A stretch of 64,000 bases of DNA from Certhia americana (lineage: Eukaryota; Chordata; Aves; Passeriformes; Certhiidae): the NCBI GenBank assembly GCA_018697195.1, contig CM031858.1, positions 83,095,410 to 83,159,409 of the forward strand, given 5' to 3'. This document shows positions 51,201-57,800 of the stretch, piece after piece (the stretch's first letter is position 1; each line of letters begins with the position of its first letter). Both the position numbers and the translations under genes were made by a program. The notes under the pieces were generated by a model, which was given only the letters and a program-made list of their open reading frames with translations, was not told the origin of the DNA and did no database searches.

Positions 51201-53511
51201 TTCAGTTATCAAACACCAGATATATAGAAGACACCCGTGATCTCATTACTAATATGATGTAAAAACCAAAATTCATCAAATTGTATGTTGGGGGTTGGGT
51301 TGATTTCTTATAGAATGTTTTCCCAGAAGTTGCTAGGAAGCTAATGGTTGGGTGCTTTTCGGTACTTATGGGTGCTCAGGGTCAAACAAAAGAAGCAGCT
51401 ACCCAGAGACATTGATCTCACTTTGCTCGGGGCAGTTTTCTGCTCTGGGGGAACGGCCAGGGCTGCTCGCCTCGGCGCGGCGGGGAGCTCTCACCGTTCC
51501 CTTCACCTCGGACTCGGTCGGACCACGGTCTCTTCGTGTGTCCCCCGGGATTTTGGGAACCCGTTTCCTCCCTGCCCTGCACCCACGGTTTCTCCAGTTC
51601 TGCTCGAGGTCTCCCCACGCTGTGTCTCTGCAGCCCCTGACAGCCGGGACACTTTTCCAACAGCTCCAGCCACTGTGAACCCTCGGAATCATCTCATCCT
51701 CCCAGGGCTGCTGCTAGCTCTATTAGCTTGTGACGGTACTGAGGGGGGTGGGGGGTTACCAGAGGAAAAACTGTAACTAAGTTGTTGTTTTTTCCCTTTT
51801 TCTTCTCTAGTTCTGCTTGTTGTCAATATTGTAGTTATTATTGTTAATTTACCTTGTTAGACTAACTAGTAAAGAACTGTTATTCCTACCCTCCTTATCG
51901 TTGCCTGACACCTCCCCTTCAATTTTGGAATTATAACAAACCCCAAGGGAAGTTTCCATTTTTTTTTTTTTTTTGGTTCCTAACAGACACCCCTGTCTTT
52001 CCAAACCAAGACATTGTACTAACTACACATTTAGTTTTGTAAATGAATGACTTGAAGCAGACAATAAGTACAATGATCCTGCTCACACTGTTGTGCCCGG
52101 GTGAAGAAAAGAGAAATTATTTTATACTATTTATACTATTTTCTGAAGGCTATCAGAGCTTTGATATTATTTACTTGTATAAATAGAGGAATTTAAAATA
52201 TGAAGTCAACTTTCATACATGTCAGCAAATATACATGTAAGGCATAGAGGGGGTTTGCTGTGTGAAAAAAACAGGTTTTGAGGACTGTTTACTTACTTTT
52301 CAGAGGCAATTTTTTACTTGTATTTCAGAAACAAAACTGTTTTAACTGGGGAGGAGTGAGGCTTTACCAACTGTCCCTAGAGCCCTAAATTTGTGTAATT
52401 TTGCCGCAGCTGGGGAGAGTTATGCCAAAGGGAGTATTAGCAGTTACTTAGTGAATTTCCTGATCTGTGGGAAGATGTGTCAGCCCTCTCCGTGTCTCTC
52501 TCAGACAGCCTGGCACCACAGCCCTGTCATATTATAAAGAATTTTTTCCGAGGGCAATACTTAATTGCCAATGTTTGTTCAGTCAAAGCATTTGATTTGG
52601 ACTGGCCCATGGCTGAGGCACGCAAGACATCTCTTGTTTAGCTGCCTCAGAAGGACTGGGGAGGGCACACAGTGAATTGTAGGAATACCAAATATCTTTG
52701 AGTCCTCTTTGAGATGATGGGTGCATTCTGACTGCTTCCTTTTGTCTAAAATGCTTCTTTGAAAGAGCTGCTCACTCAATTCTGCGTAATATAATATGTA
52801 GGGTAGCAGCCCATCTGCCATAAGTTTTACAAGTCAAAGCTATTATTTATTATCTGAAGCAGTCACATCTAGGAGGACCCTACTTTTCTATTCAGATGCA
52901 TTTCCATTTCCTAAATTGTGTTTGGATTGTAGTGTTTTGGATCATCTTCTCCAATCAGGCTGAGGGTAACTTTTTTTCAAGGGCATGTACTATGCAAAAA
53001 AAAGGCTGAGCAAGCTTTTCATTCTTTTCCCCTTTATCCTTTGGCTCAGAATAATCATAAACAGCTATTAAAGGGAATAACAGAGTTCATGACTCCCTCA
53101 GTGGCATTCCTGTGACTGTTTATGAGACAGTTGGCTGTGGTAATGATACCTTTATATTCTGACCAGAATTGTCCAATTAGTTATGGATTAAAAATATAAA
53201 TAATAGTTTAAGGCTCTCTTCTAGCTGTCATGTGGCAATTACTGTTGGTATATGCTGATTAGGGTTACAACTATGACTGTTACCCTTTGAAGCCAAAGGT
53301 TTTGTGTACTTCTTTTTGCAGCTGTCCAGATTCTTCCACTTTAACTAAAGTTAGGTATAAACAGTGTTCTCTGTTTTCACTGCTAATTATTTTTTTTTCC
53401 TCTTGATTTATTTTCTAGTATGGAAGAATGTGAAGCTCTCTGCACAAGACTTGCAATTATGGTCAATGGAGCTTTCAGGTGTCTTGGTTCTCCCCAGCAC
53501 ATTAAAAACAG
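942..53511 (+). CDS. ABCA13: ABCA13, partial: 17 exons for second transmembrane domain and NBD2
   Basis: ABC-A subfamily full transporter; family members move or flip lipids, and ABCA13 is an unusually large member. Seventeen exons join in one frame: 942-1188, 2116-2205, 2782-2854, 4222-4340, 5294-5381, 11667-11775, 21722-21776, 22402-22579, 25167-25282, 29544-29700, 30650-30903, 31204-31396, 32664-32773, 42477-42627, 47612-47746, 50071-50174, 53419-53511. All introns are GT-AG. The ~757 encoded residues run from the first helix of membrane domain 2, through a glycosylatable loop, to NBD2 with Walker [11 protein letters not shown]-loop CPQQDALDE, signature YSAGT, Walker [14 protein letters not shown] and switch histidine in LTSHS. 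Stretches such as [16 protein letters not shown] and [10 protein letters not shown] match ABCA13 as I remember it and differ from ABCA12. No frameshift or in-frame stop is seen. The 5' exons and the last ~110-120 residues lie outside the window. Confidence 0.93.
2116..2205 (+). CDS. ABCA13: ABCA13 exon 2: start of extracellular loop
   Basis: After acceptor AACAG, the first base completes AGC (Ser). The exon then reads [20 protein letters not shown] and a cysteine-containing tail, [10 protein letters not shown]. The donor is GTAATT at 2206. It aligns in position and character with the acidic start of the ABCA13 loop. It is too short and too divergent to stand alone; phase and order support it. 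Confidence 0.85.
2782..2854 (+). CDS. ABCA13: ABCA13 exon 3: cysteine-bearing loop segment
   Basis: Reads [19 protein letters not shown] then VSEQE, after acceptor TTTTAG and before donor GTATGT. The NNS sequon and the CxxxxxxxxxxxCxC spacing suit a disulfide-linked, glycosylated extracellular loop. The exon ends in phase 0. Confidence 0.85.
4222..4340 (+). CDS. ABCA13: ABCA13 exon 4: extracellular loop with LYNLSGF
   Basis: Acceptor CTTTTTTTCAG, donor GTAACC. Reads [20 protein letters not shown] then [20 protein letters not shown]. It carries three N-glycosylation sequons (NTS, NLS, NKT). The [10 protein letters not shown] segment is the strongest family match in this loop. It begins in phase 0 and ends with two bases of an arginine codon. 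Confidence 0.9.
5294..5381 (+). CDS. ABCA13: ABCA13 exon 5: GGWSFGG segment
   Basis: Acceptor TTACCAG, donor GTAAGA. Reads [20 protein letters not shown] then NTKSQPLAK. The GGWSFG motif is typical of this loop in the ABC-A subfamily. An NNT sequon is present. It ends in phase 0, followed by a 6.3-kb intron. Confidence 0.92.
5382..11666 (+). other. 6.3-kb intron holding a CR1 element
   Basis: The only recognisable content is the CR1 fragment at about 8764-9957 and a purine-rich stretch after it (10080-10760). The rest is AT-rich and shows nothing I can name. Confidence 0.7.
8764..9957 (+). mobile_element. CR1 LINE fragment, 3' ~1.2 kb including degraded reverse transcriptase
   Basis: The sequence follows the known CR1 3' region in order: CACAGCCAGCATGGATTTAT near the start, CTTGACCAACCTGAC, TACCTCAAGTACTGTGTTCA, GCTGGGTTTCTTTAGCCTGG and finally GGTCTCTTCCAACCTTGATG. 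A YVDD-like reverse transcriptase box sits at 9114-9125, where CR1 usually has FADD. The reading frame is broken by stops and indels, so the copy is inactive. It is 5'-truncated, as most avian CR1 copies are. The 5' boundary is approximate. Confidence 0.9.
11667..11775 (+). CDS. ABCA13: ABCA13 exon 6: [16 protein letters not shown] segment
   Basis: Acceptor TTTCTTCCAG, donor GTAATA. Encodes [20 protein letters not shown] followed by [17 protein letters not shown]. The W-Y-N-x-K-G-F/Y-H-S-L-P block is a hallmark of ABC-A extracellular loops just before the second helix. The exon ends after the first base of a glycine codon. Confidence 0.95.
13350..13430. repeat. Degenerate TG-rich repeat
   Basis: Alternating TG/TA-rich stretch (TGTGTCTGTGTACTC..., TATGTGTGTGCGTGAG...), interrupted and imperfect. 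It is a decayed microsatellite. Confidence 0.6.
19040..19590 (+). mobile_element. CR1 LINE 3' fragment
   Basis: Diverged CR1 3' end. Recognisable parts are CTCCTCCTGGAGAAGAAATT, GCCCAGGGGAGGTTCAGGTT, GGATATCCTAAAGGAAACGT, TTCTTCACCCAGAGGGTGGT and a terminal CATATCCTATGATTA close to the CR1 tail. It appears to belong to a different subfamily from the copy at 8764. The 5' limit is uncertain and may reach about 19005. Confidence 0.8.
20346..20914 (-). mobile_element. Solo LTR of an avian endogenous retrovirus, minus strand
   Basis: On the minus strand it starts TGTGCCAGCTGC and ends AAACCGTGACA, so it has TG...CA termini. It resembles an LTR type common in bird genomes: a GTTAATAACACAGGGATG block, a CATATGGCATCATGCTCAGC block and, on the same strand, an ATTAAA-type polyadenylation region near 20460 (AACTATTAAACTGCATTT). 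It is about 569 bp long, with no internal retroviral genes on either side. I could not find a convincing target-site duplication, so ends may be eroded. Family (ERVK-like) is a guess. Confidence 0.75.
21722..21776 (+). CDS. ABCA13: ABCA13 exon 7: 55-nt small exon
   Basis: Encodes [18 protein letters not shown] after two bases that complete a glycine codon. The acceptor is TTACACAG and the donor GTGAGC. It is too short for ORF detection and was found by phase and by the expected HSxPYGGALL sequence. It lies 10 kb from the previous exon. Confidence 0.92.
21777..22401 (+). other. Intron with short CR1 tail
   Basis: Intron of 625 bp. A CR1 3' tail lies at about 22192-22273, close to the acceptor. 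The rest is unremarkable. Confidence 0.65.
22192..22273 (+). mobile_element. CR1 LINE 3' tail
   Basis: Contains TTGGAACTAGAAGATCTTTA, TCCCTTCTAACCCAAACCAT and CCTGTGATTCTAT, the typical last ~80 bp of CR1, ending about 130 bp before the exon acceptor at 22402. Confidence 0.85.
22402..22579 (+). CDS. ABCA13: ABCA13 exon 8: second helix of membrane domain 2
   Basis: Acceptor TTTTTACCCTAG, donor GTATGT. Reads [20 protein letters not shown] then [20 protein letters not shown] then [19 protein letters not shown]. It holds a hydrophobic helix followed by the cytoplasmic coupling segment [15 protein letters not shown], conserved across ABC-A proteins. Confidence 0.95.
23055..23227 (+). mobile_element. 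CR1 LINE 3' fragment
   Basis: Reads AGCACTGGAAGAGGCAGTGC, GGGACATGGTTTAGTGGTGG, ACTTGGCAGTACTAGGTTAA and ends GGTTGGATTCTATGATAC, a close match to the CR1 3' end as known in birds. Confidence 0.9.
23878..24042 (+). repeat. Copy 1 of an unnamed ~160-bp paired repeat
   Basis: Starts TTGTGTCACTAGAGGGG, carries ATGATTTCAGGGTAAGATTT and ends near GACAGAAGCCCCAGGTC...ACTGGGACTCAA. A related copy lies at 26063-26222 in the same orientation, roughly 85-90% identical by eye. The family is not recognised. Confidence 0.85.
24219..24246. repeat. (AT)14 microsatellite
   Basis: Uninterrupted AT dinucleotide run of 28 nt directly after a short A-run. Confidence 0.95.
25167..25282 (+). CDS. ABCA13: ABCA13 exon 9: third helix region
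   Basis: Acceptor CCTTCTGTTTCTAG, donor GTATGT. Reads [20 protein letters not shown] then [19 protein letters not shown]. The exon is almost wholly hydrophobic: one helix, a short FTFRKN turn and the start of the next helix. It ends with two bases of a glycine codon. Confidence 0.94.
25825..25958. repeat. A/C-rich low-complexity tract
   Basis: About 130 nt made almost only of A and C on the + strand (AACAACAACAATAAAC..., AAACCAAACC..., AACCCCAAA...), with hardly any T or G. The repeat units are irregular. Confidence 0.9.
26063..26222 (+). repeat. Copy 2 of the unnamed ~160-bp paired repeat
   Basis: Starts TTGTGTCACTAGAGGGGC and ends near CATACTGGGATTCAAC. It matches copy 1 (23878-24042) over its length, with a 4-5 base gap in the ATTTATTT stretch. 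Just after it, ACTGGGATTCAACTCAT is repeated once in altered form (to about 26241). Confidence 0.85.
28428..28495 (+). repeat. Short local duplication, 23 bp twice
   Basis: ATGACTTAGTTTAG plus nine more bases occurs at 28428-28450 and again at 28473-28495, with two mismatches and 22 bp between. Confidence 0.85.
29544..29700 (+). CDS. ABCA13: ABCA13 exon 10: helices with [10 protein letters not shown]
   Basis: Acceptor AATTTTCAG, donor GTCAGT. Reads [20 protein letters not shown] then [20 protein letters not shown] then [12 protein letters not shown]. The YATLPWMYL motif and the following helix are typical of ABC-A membrane domains. [10 protein letters not shown] is the ABCA13 version rather than that of ABCA12. 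Confidence 0.95.
29701..30649 (+). other. Intron of 949 bp
   Basis: Has a short AT/CA-rich patch at its start (about 29740-29815). Otherwise nothing recognised. Confidence 0.65.
30650..30903 (+). CDS. ABCA13: ABCA13 exon 11: [13 protein letters not shown] and last helix
   Basis: The longest exon in the window (254 nt). It reads [20 protein letters not shown] then [20 protein letters not shown], then a loop [20 protein letters not shown], and closes with the final transmembrane helix, [20 protein letters not shown]. The acceptor is AATACAG and the donor GTGTGT. The FPQFCLGxGLIEL block is diagnostic of ABC-A proteins. Confidence 0.96.
31204..31396 (+). CDS. ABCA13: ABCA13 exon 12: linker and start of NBD2
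   Basis: Acceptor TATTGTAG, donor GTAAAA. It encodes an acidic linker ([20 protein letters not shown]) leading to the first NBD2 strand, [20 protein letters not shown], then [13 protein letters not shown]. The tyrosine in RKCYGG is at the usual A-loop position that stacks on the ATP adenine. A short TTA/ATT repeat lies in the intron just upstream (31158-31191). Confidence 0.95.
31397..32663 (+). other. Intron of 1267 bp
   Basis: No gene or repeat recognised apart from T-runs before the acceptor (32632-32649). Confidence 0.65.
32664..32773 (+). CDS. ABCA13: ABCA13 exon 13: NBD2 Walker A
   Basis: Acceptor CTGATAG, donor GTAAAT. Reads [20 protein letters not shown] then [17 protein letters not shown]. 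Walker A (GTNGAGKST) is complete, with the catalytic lysine. Threonine stands where valine is usual (GVNGAGKST) in ABC-A proteins, a position that the GxxGxGKS consensus leaves free. Confidence 0.96.
35571..35783 (-). mobile_element. CR1 LINE 3' fragment, minus strand
   Basis: On the + strand it begins CACAGAATCATAAAATGGTT, then TGGGTTAAAAGGGACCTCTA, GGGCAGGGACACTTTCCACT and TTCAACCTAACATCTAATCT: the reverse complement of a CR1 3' end. It is about 210 bp and the only CR1 in the window on the minus strand. Confidence 0.92.
36213..36250. repeat. A(27) run followed by (GA)n
   Basis: Twenty-seven A residues, then GAGAGAGAGAG. It could be a microsatellite or the tail of an old retroposed copy; no parent sequence is recognised upstream. 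Confidence 0.85.
36487..36542 (+). repeat. 28-bp perfect-phase tandem duplication
   Basis: Two adjacent 28-bp units starting GGGGAAGGAAGGCTTCTA and ending CTATTTTAA differ by one base (T in the first, G in the second). Confidence 0.95.
40223..40242. repeat. A(20) homopolymer
   Basis: Uninterrupted A-run in the 9.7-kb intron. Confidence 0.95.
42477..42627 (+). CDS. ABCA13: ABCA13 exon 14: NBD2 Q-loop
   Basis: A very long pyrimidine tract (42432-42470) and AAACAG precede the exon; the donor is GTAACT. Reads [20 protein letters not shown] then [20 protein letters not shown] then [10 protein letters not shown]. The Q-loop [11 protein letters not shown] is intact. The exon follows a 9.7-kb intron. 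Confidence 0.95.
43363..43392 (+). repeat. (GTG)10 microsatellite
   Basis: Ten uninterrupted GTG triplets. It is intronic, so the tryptophan run it would encode in one frame is not real. Confidence 0.95.
45972..46019 (+). repeat. Three tandem copies of a 16-bp unit
   Basis: CATTTTATTTATTGTC, AATTTTATTTATTGGT and CATTTTATTTATTGTG follow each other without a gap. Confidence 0.92.
47612..47746 (+). CDS. ABCA13: ABCA13 exon 15: NBD2 signature helix
   Basis: Acceptor AACCACAG, donor GTAAGA. Reads [20 protein letters not shown] then [20 protein letters not shown] then QILLL. The ABC signature is YSAGT, with alanine (GCT) at the first signature glycine; YSGGT or YSGGN is usual in this subfamily. 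The last residues, ILLL, start Walker B, which the next exon completes. Length is exactly 45 codons. Confidence 0.95.
47747..50070 (+). other. Intron of 2324 bp
   Basis: AT-rich, with TA-rich sequence at about 49728-49860. A 146-codon open frame on the minus strand (48868-49308) has no recognisable domain and looks like chance. Confidence 0.6.
50071..50174 (+). CDS. ABCA13: ABCA13 exon 16: NBD2 Walker B, D-loop, H-loop
   Basis: Acceptor TTTTCCTGTAG, donor GTAAGA. Reads [20 protein letters not shown] then [14 protein letters not shown]. It supplies the catalytic Asp-Glu of Walker B, the D-loop SSGMD and the switch histidine of LTSHS. Together with exons 13-15, all residues needed for ATP binding are present apart from the changed signature glycine. 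Confidence 0.96.
51281..51285. repeat. 5' target-site duplication TTGTA
   Basis: TTGTA directly before the LTR start, matched exactly at 52014-52018. Confidence 0.85.
51286..52013 (+). mobile_element. Solo LTR of an ERVL-type endogenous retrovirus, sense to ABCA13
   Basis: A 728-bp LTR starting TGTTGGGGGTT and ending CCAAACCAAGACA (TG...CA), flanked by the perfect 5-bp duplication TTGTA. A GC- and CpG-rich first half (about 51420-51730, GGCGCGGCGGGG) is followed by a T-rich 3' half (TTGTTGTTTTTTCCC, AGTAAAGAACTGTTATTCCT), like LTRs I know from passerine genomes. A 5-bp duplication fits class III (ERVL) elements. There are no retroviral genes, so it is a recombined solo LTR. The open frames in its GC-rich half are artefacts of base composition. 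Confidence 0.88.
51868..51873 (+). promoter_or_regulatory. Possible polyadenylation signal AGTAAA in LTR
   Basis: AGTAAA is a common variant signal and lies in the expected 3' half of the LTR, on the same strand as the host gene. Use is not shown. Confidence 0.4.
52014..52018. repeat. 3' target-site duplication TTGTA
   Basis: Exact match to 51281-51285, directly after the CA end of the LTR. Confidence 0.85.
53419..53511 (+). CDS. ABCA13: ABCA13 exon 17: [14 protein letters not shown] segment
   Basis: Acceptor TTATTTTCTAG, donor GTATTA. Reads [20 protein letters not shown] then [10 protein letters not shown], the canonical end of an ABC-A nucleotide-binding domain core. It ends with two bases (AG) expected to be completed to arginine by the next exon. 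That exon should start the regulatory tail (FGDGY-type sequence) and is not in the window. Confidence 0.95.
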
Positions 53512-54768
53512 GTATTATACATCAGCATCAAACTTTCTGCATCTTTATTCAATCTAAGAGCTGAATAGATGTTTTAGTGGAGCTAAGGCATAAGAACTTA
53601 TGACTGCTAAGAACATCTTTTTTTCTGCTGTCACAGAAGTTAAAAAAGAGCCAATTAGGATAACTGAGCAAGCTAAATTGACATGTGACATTGCGAAAAT
53701 GCTTTGTAGTCTGCATTGGTAATTGAAAGAGATAGATCTGCATCTAAAATGAAGCACTTCTGCACATAACCTAAGGGATGCATTGTGATAATTCAACATG
53801 GCAATGAAATAAAATTTGGTTCCTTCTGAGGGTTTTTTATAACAGGAAGAAGCATTTTTAACAGGTCAGCAGCCAGTAAGAACATCTATTTTGAACTCTC
53901 TTTGCTTCCTACCAAATTCACTGACAATTGCAGATATTTGTGCTGTTTTCTGCATATTTTCTGTTTTCTTTTCCTGGTGCGCGTAAACCTCTTTTCTGTT
54001 TGAACTCTGCTCATGAATTAATTTAATACCTATTAATGAGGATGTTTAATTCAGAAGATGGGCTCAAACAACCATAAAGGAAGGAGGATCAGAAGCTGAA
54101 AGTTGCTGCAACTTTTATAGCTAGAGCATTTACATTCAGTTGTAAACGTAATTGTTAGGACACGCAGACAGTCAGCTGTCTGTGATGATACAGCTCATTT
54201 ACAAGCAGCAGAGCTACACTGCTTTGTACTAGCTCAGCACTTATGTCTCTTAAGTGCAGATGCACTTGACATTGGGAACAAGCTCTACAGAAATGCTTTG
54301 GAATTGCTGTCTGCCATGTTTATAAGGCAGAAGTTATGTGCTTCGGAAAACTTCTTGTCCCTTGACAACCCTTTTGGCTTTCTGGCCTTCCCTTTGGCTA
54401 GAACCACAGATCCCAGCTTCACAGCTGCATTAACAACATGGGCCTGACTCACAGTATCTCTTTCCTTAAAAGTTTTTTTCATGAAGACAAACTATCAGAG
54501 ATATTAGAACCAGGACAGTTAAAAAACACTGATGTCTGCATCACTGATTATGATGATCCTGTGTGATTGTAGCCTTCTTTTCATGTTTGCCCACTTTTCA
54601 GGGCCTATTTACTTCAATTCCTGGAGGCATGAGAAGTCAATTTATCTGCAGCAGTTTCTGCTTCTTTCATATCTACGATCTTTACCTTTTCCGTCCTGTC
54701 TCTTCTCAAATTTCACAGCATGACCTGCTATCTAACTGGCTGGAGTAGATTAGTGAATGTGAAGGCAT

Positions 54769-54769
<1 letters not shown>

Positions 54770-54797
<28 letters not shown>
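54770..54797. repeat. T(28) homopolymer
   Basis: Long T-run followed by further A/T-only sequence to about 54818. Confidence 0.95.
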
Positions 54798-54802
<5 letters not shown>

Positions 54803-57800
54803 TTTTAAAAATTTTTTTGCATGAGAAACAGCTCATATGTAAAGGACAACGTAGTTCAGTATATAGAGGGCAGTGCAGATCTTGGACAGGTGAAATGGCT
54901 TTTTAAGGTGTGTCCCCTCTCCAAGTCAGGAAAAAATAGCATTACTTAGGCACTTCAGTTGAGTGTACAAAGTTAGCTGGGATGAATGGGAGTCTTCCCT
55001 TTTTGTGTCTCAGATCCTCTAGAGTGAGTACATGTCTCTGTCTTCTCAGCTTGAGAAGGCAAAATCAGGCAGTCCAAAAAGGCTACCTTCCCCTTTATCT
55101 TATCAGTGACTTTGTAATTTTTTTTCCACTTCTGATGTTTCCTTTAGCAACATCTTTTCATCTTCCTTCTTACAGAAACAAGACATTCAAAGCATACTCA
55201 TAAGTATGCACTGTATTCATATAAATAAGACAGTTATTTCTCAATTTGCTGCACTGCCCATGTAGATAAACCTCCTTCAGATCACAGTTAGCAAATCAAT
55301 GAAGAAGTATCCTGCTCCAAGTGTCATCATATTACTTCTTATTGAGATGATACTAGTAGTATTATTAATGTAGAGATATTCACAGATCAGCCATTCTGGA
55401 ATCAAGGCTGTATGACTGCCTCTTTCAAATTCTCTAAAGCAAGGCCATAATGAGAATATTTGGCAGCCATGTTCATAGCAATTATTTTTTTAAATCATTG
55501 TAACTTTATAAAAAGCACACCTTCTCGTTATTAAGAAATTTACATGTCTTCAGCAGGTTTGTGCTCCATGGCAGTTCTTTAATGTATGTCTAAGTGACAT
55601 TCACATGGAAAAAATTTGTGTACTTGAGATCAATATTGCAGAGAATTTCTACAAAAACTCAAGCTGCAAACTCAAGCTCAAGCTGCATGAAGATTTTTCA
55701 TTTAAGGCAGGGCTAAAATCCCTTTAATCTGAACTTTGTGATTGATTTGGTCTCCAAATTTTCCATGCTAACTGTTCAGGAACCTTTTGATTTTTTTAAA
55801 AACTTTAGAACCATTTATTAAGAAAAAACAGCCATGAGCTTTATCAAAGGATTTAATTAAAATCGTACAGTTTTCTGAATTTTCTCTGACTGCCTGATAC
55901 TTTTTCATGGCTGGAAAGAACAAAACCACTGTAGAGAGCAGAGTCGTAAATCATCACATACATGCAGCTGTTGAAGCTTCCAGAAAAGACATTTCTGTAT
56001 TTTCTTGGGAAATCTTTTGGTGAAAGCTGGGGAGAAGTCAAAGATTGTTCCTGTACTCCTGTTATTTTTGTTCCTTAGTGTAGCTTCCAAACATCCCTCC
56101 AACACATGCCCATATGGTCCTTTATCATAAAACCCAGCCTATCACACACCTAACACTTAAAATAAAGTCATTGTTGATTCTGTGCAATTAAAGTTCCAAA
56201 CTTGAAGACAATTTCCTGGTATGCTACCATGTGCTTACTATATGGAGGATTTCTGCATCTACATAAAATGGAGAGGGGGCAAAGAAGCAGAATTCCAAAG
56301 AAATCCATTGAAATAATTAAGTCTTAATTAATTAAATCTTTTAAATAATTTTTAAATATTCATTTTCTTGCTTTCTGCTCCACGTGGGAACATCCTGAAA
56401 AGCTTCCAGGACATGGAAGAGTATTGAGTGATTGCTTCCCTCTCGTTTTCTTTCCCTCCTTATGATTTAATGGCCCTATCATTCTCATTGCCAAAGAGAG
56501 CAAAATACTGTTTCTTCTAAGGTGGTAAGAATTAGTAAATCTAAGCTGCTATTAGGAAATACCTACCTGTAAGGAAGGTTGTTTTCTTTTAACATCCACT
56601 TCCACTGATATAATCACCAGTCTTTTCCTAGTTTTTCCGCGTGTTCCTGCAATTAGCACTATTATATTATGTATGTCCCATACACAATCTCACAGCAAAA
56701 AACTCATCACCTCTTACATTGTGTTTAAAAAACCAAGTTCCATGAAGCAATATAAAGAAAGCATAAAAACCTGTTTTTGTTGCATCTGATTTAATTATTG
56801 ATACACTAAAAATTTATAATTTTGGATGTGTTTTTTTGTGCTATGTGTGTGAATTAATCAGGCTAGTAATATACACATTCGTATTAATAGGGAGGAAAGC
56901 TACTAAAATAAATTAATGGGGTGATAATTGTAGATTTTCATGGTTTCTCTGCTAGATTTTATAGGGTTTTTAAAAAAATTTTTCTTATTTATAAGCAGCT
57001 CTTGACATCCTTAAGTCCATTTTAGACTTGTTTTCTACAAATAAAATTGAACAAATAATTGAAAAATCACCAGCTGTCCTAATCTGGCTTTGAAGATTGC
57101 AAGGAGAGAAATCTAACCACTATATGACTACTTAAACCAAAGAAAACTTTCATACAGGTTTTATTTATAAAAGAATAAATTTGGCACTGTAAGAAATAGA
57201 AGCATATTTTGATATTATATATGATTCTATAAGTACATCTCAAGAATTTTTTCCTTTTCTAAAGGAAGAGGAAGACAGGCACATATACTAAAATTCATTC
57301 TTTCTTCCCTTCTTATTGAGTTCTGTCTTGATGGAAATCCTCAAAATTGTTTAATTTGTTTATTCTTTAGTACCATTCCAGCCTATACAGTCCAGATTAT
57401 GATCACCTTTTTGATGGATATGTGATGAAGATTTAATGGTTCTTCCTTGGGGCCCTGTTAAATTTACTTCTTTGCTGTGGCAGGAAGTCCAAGGATTCAG
57501 CTCTTTCTCTCTGGATACACTTTCAGCCCCTGGCAGATGTGAAAGTCCATAATCTTGGACTGAGTACAGCTTTGTCAGATGGCAGGACAAAATTCTGCCA
57601 TGAAGGGTATGGGTGGACTCCAGGAAGATGCTAATGTGAAACATAAATGCTTCATAAGGATATAAAAAGTGATGCTGCTTCTAACATGTGAGACTTGTTC
57701 CATTTTTCCAGCCCTTCTGCAAGCCTGTTAGAAAATGCTCATCCAAAAATATATTCTCACTACAAATGTAAATGTTTGTGTTTCTGCTCCCAGTTCCTGA

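Larger units (their letters stand above)
50175..53418 (+). other. 3.2-kb intron containing a solo LTR
   Basis: Apart from the LTR at 51286-52013, the intron contains a non-repetitive segment of higher complexity (52390-53260) and no exon. Confidence 0.65.

Noticed and set aside
51348..51776. Overlapping open frames of 80-142 codons on both strands
   Set aside because: They lie in the GC-rich half of the LTR, where stop codons are rare; the proline/arginine-rich products are composition artefacts.
942..53511. Assignment to ABCA12, the nearest relative
   Set aside because: The loop and helices ([37 protein letters not shown]) fit ABCA13 as I know it. ABCA12 has clearly different residues there and a signature without the SxG pattern.
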